Source of the DNA: DAIPKP01 sp964545875
Lineage (GTDB): Bacteria > Synergistota > Synergistia > Synergistales > Aminiphilaceae
NCBI GenBank assembly: GCA_964545875.1
Contig: CAZJHH010000001.1
Span: forward strand, 124,001-188,000
Reading direction: 5' to 3'
Length of the DNA: 64,000 nt
This document shows, in pieces, positions 60,760 through 64,000 of this stretch (the first letter of the stretch is position 1; each line of letters opens with the position of its first letter). A model generated the notes under the pieces. The model made no database searches, was not told the DNA's origin, and worked only from the letters and a program-made list of their open reading frames with translations. The translations under genes and the position numbers were made by a program.

Positions 60760-61362
60760 TTAATTCCGATTCCAGCGATACTCCATCTGCCGGGCGGTGC
60801 GGAGGGCTAGCGCCTCTCCTCCCATGCGCTCCACCAGATGGAGTGCCACGTCCATGCCTGCGGAGATTCCCGCAGCAGTGATTATCTTTCCCTCATCCAC
60901 CCATCTCGCTCCTTGAGCAAGGTGAAGACCGGGAAAGAGCTTTTCCAGATCCTCCATATCTTCCCAGTGGGTTACCGCCCGTTTTCCCTCCAGAAGTCCC
61001 GCCGCCGCGAGGAGAAAGGCTCCGGTGCACACCGAAACGGTATGGCTCGCTTTTTGAGACTCTCTGCGGATCCATTCGAGAACCCCGGGTTTTTTCATGA
61101 CCTCTGAAACCACGCCTCCCGGAACGAGAAGAACCTCCAGGGGAGGGTGGTCGTCGAAGGTGTGATGGGGTATTATGCGTACATTTCCCCGGGCCGCCAC
61201 GGGGCCGGGCTCTTCCGCCACGAGCAGGGGGCGGAAGAGAAGATCCTCCTCGGGATGCGTTCGCTGGTGCATCCGGGCGGCGGTGAAAAAAACCTCGAAG
61301 GGGCCTGCGAAATCCAGGTTTTCCACCTCGGGAAAAAGATAGATGCCTACGGTGATGGTCAT
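60760..61362 (-). CDS. DJ-1/PfpI-superfamily protein
   Basis: A 200-residue class-I glutamine-amidotransferase-like protein with the nucleophile elbow VSVCTGAFLLAAAGLLEGK, an N-terminal FPEVENLDFAGPFEVF acid motif and THWEDMEDLEKLFP. This arrangement is that of isocyanide hydratase or of the sensor part of AraC-type regulators such as GlxA, but no DNA-binding part is attached. Substrate unknown. Its start is 6 bp after the DUF1648-like gene stop, so the two share an operon. Confidence 0.88.
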   Translation of the reverse strand: MTITVGIYLFPEVENLDFAGPFEVFFTAARMHQRTHPEEDLLFRPLLVAEEPGPVAARGNVRIIPHHTFDDHPPLEVLLVPGGVVSEVMKKPGVLEWIRRESQKASHTVSVCTGAFLLAAAGLLEGKRAVTHWEDMEDLEKLFPGLHLAQGARWVDEGKIITAAGISAGMDVALHLVERMGGEALALRTARQMEYRWNRN

Positions 61363-61368
61363 GGAAAA

Positions 61369-61866
61369 TCACTCCTCGAAAGAATTTTTGGGCTTCCGGA
61401 AGGCCCGGTAAAAGCGAAAGATCCAGGGAATAAAGGCGGCGAAAAATCCTCCCAGAAGAAGAAAGAAGAGAGGAAGAGCCAGGCGGGGAGGTTCTGTCTG
61501 GTGCGCATGGAGAAGGAGCAGAAAAACTCCTCCCAGAAAGAGAAAAAGCCCCGATCCCCCCTGGTAGAGAAGAGAGCTCAGCATTTTTCGGGCCCGGTCC
61601 TTTCGGGAAGGATGAAGCCAGTATTGCTTGTGAGGGAGATTGCAGAACCGGGAGGAGAGAGGGATTTTCCCCGAAGCGGACCAGCCGAAGGCGAGAGCCA
61701 TAACGGTACAGTAGATTCCCCAGGAGAGAAGAAAAGTTTCCCGGTTCATCCATTGATTCGGGGTTCCCGAGAGGGAAAAATGTACCGCCACGGAGGCCGG
61801 AAGAGCCCTTCCTCCAAGAATCAATAACAGATTGCAGATGTAGAGCCCATAGAATAAAAATTTCAT
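61369..61866 (-). CDS. Small membrane protein resembling DUF1648
   Basis: A 165-residue protein with four hydrophobic helices. The segment LPASVAVHFSLSGTPNQWMNRETFLL resembles the signature of DUF1648/SdpI-like proteins (LP..V..HF...G.P). Some relatives provide immunity or regulate cell envelope stress. It is first in an operon with the DJ-1-like gene; a short palindrome at 61903-61915 lies in the divergent promoter region. Confidence 0.7.
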   Translation of the reverse strand: MKFLFYGLYICNLLLILGGRALPASVAVHFSLSGTPNQWMNRETFLLSWGIYCTVMALAFGWSASGKIPLSSRFCNLPHKQYWLHPSRKDRARKMLSSLLYQGGSGLFLFLGGVFLLLLHAHQTEPPRLALPLFFLLLGGFFAAFIPWIFRFYRAFRKPKNSFEE

Positions 61867-61902
61867 GTTTTTCTCCTTTTCCGCCGGGAGTTATGGCTGT
61901 AC

Positions 61903-61915
61903 TATAGAGACTATA
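61903..61915. promoter_or_regulatory. Short palindrome in divergent promoter region
   Basis: TATAG-AGA-CTATA lies in the 109-base gap between the divergent DUF1648-like and thioesterase genes. It could be a regulator binding site, though the perfect arms are only five bases long. Confidence 0.3.
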
Positions 61916-61975
61916 CATGACAAGAAGGATTTCGGGTCGTTTTTTCATCGTGCTGCCCTGTAAGGAGCGATATTC

Positions 61976-62719
61976 ATGGTTATGCGGAAATGGCAGGAGG
62001 AATTTCCTCTTCGGCTTTACGAGGTGAGTCCCGACGGAAGAGCCACGGTCACCACTTTGATGAACCTGTTTCAGGAGGCCGCGAGCCATCATGCGGAAGC
62101 TTTGAACTGTGGTTTTTCCACCCTGTACCCTCGCAATCTCGGTTGGGTGCTTTCGAAGTTCCATCTTCGGATGGAGCGGTTTCCCCGGTACGGAGAGATT
62201 CTGACCCTGCGTACCTGGCCCCGGGAGAGAAAGCGCATCTTCGCTTTCCGGGACGTGGAATTTCTGCTGGGTTCCGAAACCATTGGCAAGGGCTCCAGCG
62301 TCTGGTGTGTTATCGATCTGCAAGAGCGCAAGGCTTTGCCCGTGGAAAAGGCTATGGAGCCCTATCCTCTTTGGGAGGAGGCTCTCTTTGCGGAGGATCC
62401 CACTCCGCCGCCTCGGCTGGAGAATCCTTCCTGGGAGTGGAGCACCATCCCCAGAATTACCGAAATCGACATGAACGGCCACGTGAACAATGCGGTCTAT
62501 CTGGGATGGGCGGTGGAGGCCCTTCCCCGGGAAATTCCCTTCGGGAACCTTCCCGGAGAGGTGGGGTTTCTCTTCCGTAAGGAGATTTCCTTCGGGGAGC
62601 CGGTGCGTTCCCTGGCTCGGAGCCTGGAAGAAAATCAGACGCTCCACCGGCTGGAAAACGCCCGGGGCGAGGAGGTGGCCCGGGTGCGGATTCGCTGGAT
62701 TCCCCGGGAACAACGGTAA
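61976..62719 (+). CDS. Acyl-ACP thioesterase (FatA/FatB type)
   Basis: The 247-residue protein from the ATG at 61976 (TAAGGAGCGATATTC) has two hot-dog domains. In the first are LMNLFQEAASHHAEAL, LGWVLSKFHLRMERFPRYGE and TWPRE; in the second is the catalytic-type EIDMNGHVNNAVYLGWAVEALP. It should release fatty acids from acyl carrier protein. It is transcribed towards the MFS gene and divergently from the DUF1648-like gene. Confidence 0.92.
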   Translation: MVMRKWQEEFPLRLYEVSPDGRATVTTLMNLFQEAASHHAEALNCGFSTLYPRNLGWVLSKFHLRMERFPRYGEILTLRTWPRERKRIFAFRDVEFLLGSETIGKGSSVWCVIDLQERKALPVEKAMEPYPLWEEALFAEDPTPPPRLENPSWEWSTIPRITEIDMNGHVNNAVYLGWAVEALPREIPFGNLPGEVGFLFRKEISFGEPVRSLARSLEENQTLHRLENARGEEVARVRIRWIPREQR

Positions 62720-62825
62720 GAGTTCTTCGGCCCTTTGATGGCTCTTTTGGAAGATTTCCGGATGGAGGGGCCATGGGCCCCAGAGAAAGCGGTCAAAAAT
62801 TTCGGTTCCACGGAAGGAGCATCTC

Positions 62826-64000
62826 GTGATTTACCCAAACCTCTCAACGAAGCAGCATGAAAGACTCTATGTGGCCTTTCTGGCCTCTCTTACCGCCATA
62901 CCGCCCCTGGCTACGGACATGTACCTCGCGGCGATTCCCACCATCGCTCGGGAATGGCAGGTTTCGGAAAGTCTCATAAGCCTCTCACTGGTGCTCTGGT
63001 TCGCCACCTTCAGCGTGGGCCTTCTCTTTTGCGGTCCCCTTTCGGACCGGTTCGGAAGAAAGCCCGTTCTTCTCACGGGAATGACCGTTTTCGCCCTGGC
63101 GTCCTTTCTCTGCGCCCTGGGAGCCCGGGCGGAGCATCTCATCCTCTTTCGCGTTCTTCAGGGGCTGGGGGCTTCGGCCCCCTCCTCCATGGGCATGGCC
63201 ATATGCCGGGATCGGTACGAAGGAGACCGGCGCAAGCTCATCCTCGCGTACATGGCCATACTCCTCTCCATCGTTCCCATGCTCTCTCCCATTCTGGGGG
63301 CCCTGCTGCTCCAGTTCACGGGATGGCGGGTCATTTTCGTCACCCAGGGGGTGCTCGTGCTGATTTGCCTGGGGGGCGCCCTCTTCTATCGGGAGACCCT
63401 GGGGCAGCCCATTGCTCCGGGAATACGGTCCATGTTCGGCCCGTACCTGAGAATTCTCAAAAATACCCGGTATATTCTCGCGGTGTTCTCCATGCAGGTG
63501 CTCGGAGGCCCCTTCTTCGGATACATAGCGGTGTCTTCCCTGGTGTACATCAGCTTCTTCGGCCTTTCCCCGCATGAGTTCAGCATTTTTTTCGGAGTGA
63601 ACGCCTTTATCTCCATGCTTGGAGCTCTCACCTGCACCAGGCTTCACGGAAAAATCCGGGATCTTCCGCTACTCACCCTCTGCATTGCCGGGGCATCCGT
63701 GGGAGGGGCGGGGCTTTTGCTGGGAGGACACTGGCATCCTCTGGGGTTCGCGGTGGGGGTGGGAATCTACACCTTCTGCTACGGCATGAGCCGCCCCCTG
63801 AGCAATCACATCATTCTGGAGCAGGTGGAGAGGGATATCGGCTCCGCCTCTTCGGTGCTGGTCTTCGTGCAGTACATGGTGGGAGCCTGCTGCATGTGGA
63901 TCGTCACCATGCCCTGGGAGCAGCCTCCCCGGGCCTTCGGTTTTCTGGCCTTCGCCTTTCCCGCCGCGGCGCTTCTTCTCTGGCCCTTCCTGCTCCGTAA
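62826..64000 (+). CDS. Bcr/CflA-type MFS drug exporter (3' end beyond window)
   Basis: From the GTG at 62826 (GGAAGGAGCATCTC upstream) the frame is open to the last base, 391 codons, so the end lies outside. Twelve-helix MFS features of the Bcr/CflA subgroup are present: PPLATDMYLAAIP near the start, the loop-2/3 signature CGPLSDRFGRKPVLL, FRVLQGLGASAPSSMGMAICRDRY, ILGALLLQFTGWRVIF and near the end GMSRPLSNHIILEQV and ASSVLVFVQYMVGA. It would export drugs or metabolites with protons. Typical length is near 400, so few residues are missing. Confidence 0.92.
   Translation, partial: MIYPNLSTKQHERLYVAFLASLTAIPPLATDMYLAAIPTIAREWQVSESLISLSLVLWFATFSVGLLFCGPLSDRFGRKPVLLTGMTVFALASFLCALGARAEHLILFRVLQGLGASAPSSMGMAICRDRYEGDRRKLILAYMAILLSIVPMLSPILGALLLQFTGWRVIFVTQGVLVLICLGGALFYRETLGQPIAPGIRSMFGPYLRILKNTRYILAVFSMQVLGGPFFGYIAVSSLVYISFFGLSPHEFSIFFGVNAFISMLGALTCTRLHGKIRDLPLLTLCIAGASVGGAGLLLGGHWHPLGFAVGVGIYTFCYGMSRPLSNHIILEQVERDIGSASSVLVFVQYMVGACCMWIVTMPWEQPPRAFGFLAFAFPAAALLLWPFLLR

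Overview
The window reads as the chromosome of an anaerobic, amino-acid- or organic-acid-using bacterium, most likely of the phylum Synergistota. The best single clue is the large secreted protein at 9245-12706, which ends in a Gly-Gly-Cys, hydrophobic helix and basic tail typical of the Synerg-CTERM sorting signal. Supporting clues are LysW-dependent lysine biosynthesis, two nickel-pincer (LarA-type) hydroxyacid racemase homologues, and several LuxR-type regulators, two of them with membrane-embedded N-termini. No rRNA, tRNA, CRISPR array, insertion sequence or phage gene was found. Genes are dense, often overlap by 4 bp, and usually have clear AGGAGG-like ribosome binding sites.

Layout. 1-2.7 kb: end of an unknown gene, a membrane LuxR regulator, and an HD-GYP response regulator. 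2.7-7.4 kb: a hybrid histidine kinase with three tandem solute-binding domains that overlaps and presumably signals to the HD-GYP protein. 8-9.2 kb: a MerR regulator with a small partner protein behind a textbook 19-bp-spacer MerR promoter. 9.2-19.5 kb: envelope and secreted proteins (FG-GAP/CARDB protein, leucine-rich protein, unknown lipoprotein-like or secreted proteins, LprI-like protein) interspersed with two more LuxR-type regulators. 19.6-22.2 kb: a possible structured RNA, a PhnD-type binding protein and a diguanylate cyclase. 22.3-28.2 kb: a T-box leader with an AAA (Lys) specifier followed by lysW-lysX-lysY-lysZ-lysJ-lysK, the LysW carrier-protein branch from aminoadipate to lysine.

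28.8-39.3 kb is the most unusual region: a WtpA-like oxyanion-binding protein without a signal peptide; a molybdenum/tungsten-cofactor (Moco/Tuco) riboswitch in front of a FecB/FecCD/FecE-type ABC importer; then a second FecCD-type importer whose binding-protein gene runs, by 4-bp overlaps, into a P-loop NTPase, a methyltransferase and a radical SAM protein whose C-terminus is itself a solute-binding-protein lobe. I propose that this is an uptake-and-processing system for a metal (W/Mo) complex or a metal-cofactor precursor.

39.5-46 kb (minus strand): a stand-alone amino-acid-type binding protein, a sensor-like membrane protein, the TrkA/TrkH potassium uptake pair and a CsgG-like/Sel1-repeat protein. 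46-51.3 kb (minus): a FadR-type regulator, LarA homologue 1, a two-subunit UxaA/SuyAB-type lyase and a GntP permease, forming a 2-hydroxyacid catabolic operon with an autoregulatory promoter/operator. 51.6-54.2 kb: an AraC/GyrI-like regulator and a FetAB-type iron exporter. 54.4-58.5 kb: a second hydroxyacid module with an SSF symporter, an Ldh2-type dehydrogenase and LarA homologue 2. 58.9-64 kb: a chemoreceptor, a DJ-1/PfpI protein with a DUF1648-like partner, an acyl-ACP thioesterase, and a Bcr/CflA-type MFS exporter cut by the window end.

All calls rest on reading the sequence and remembered family features; no database search was run.
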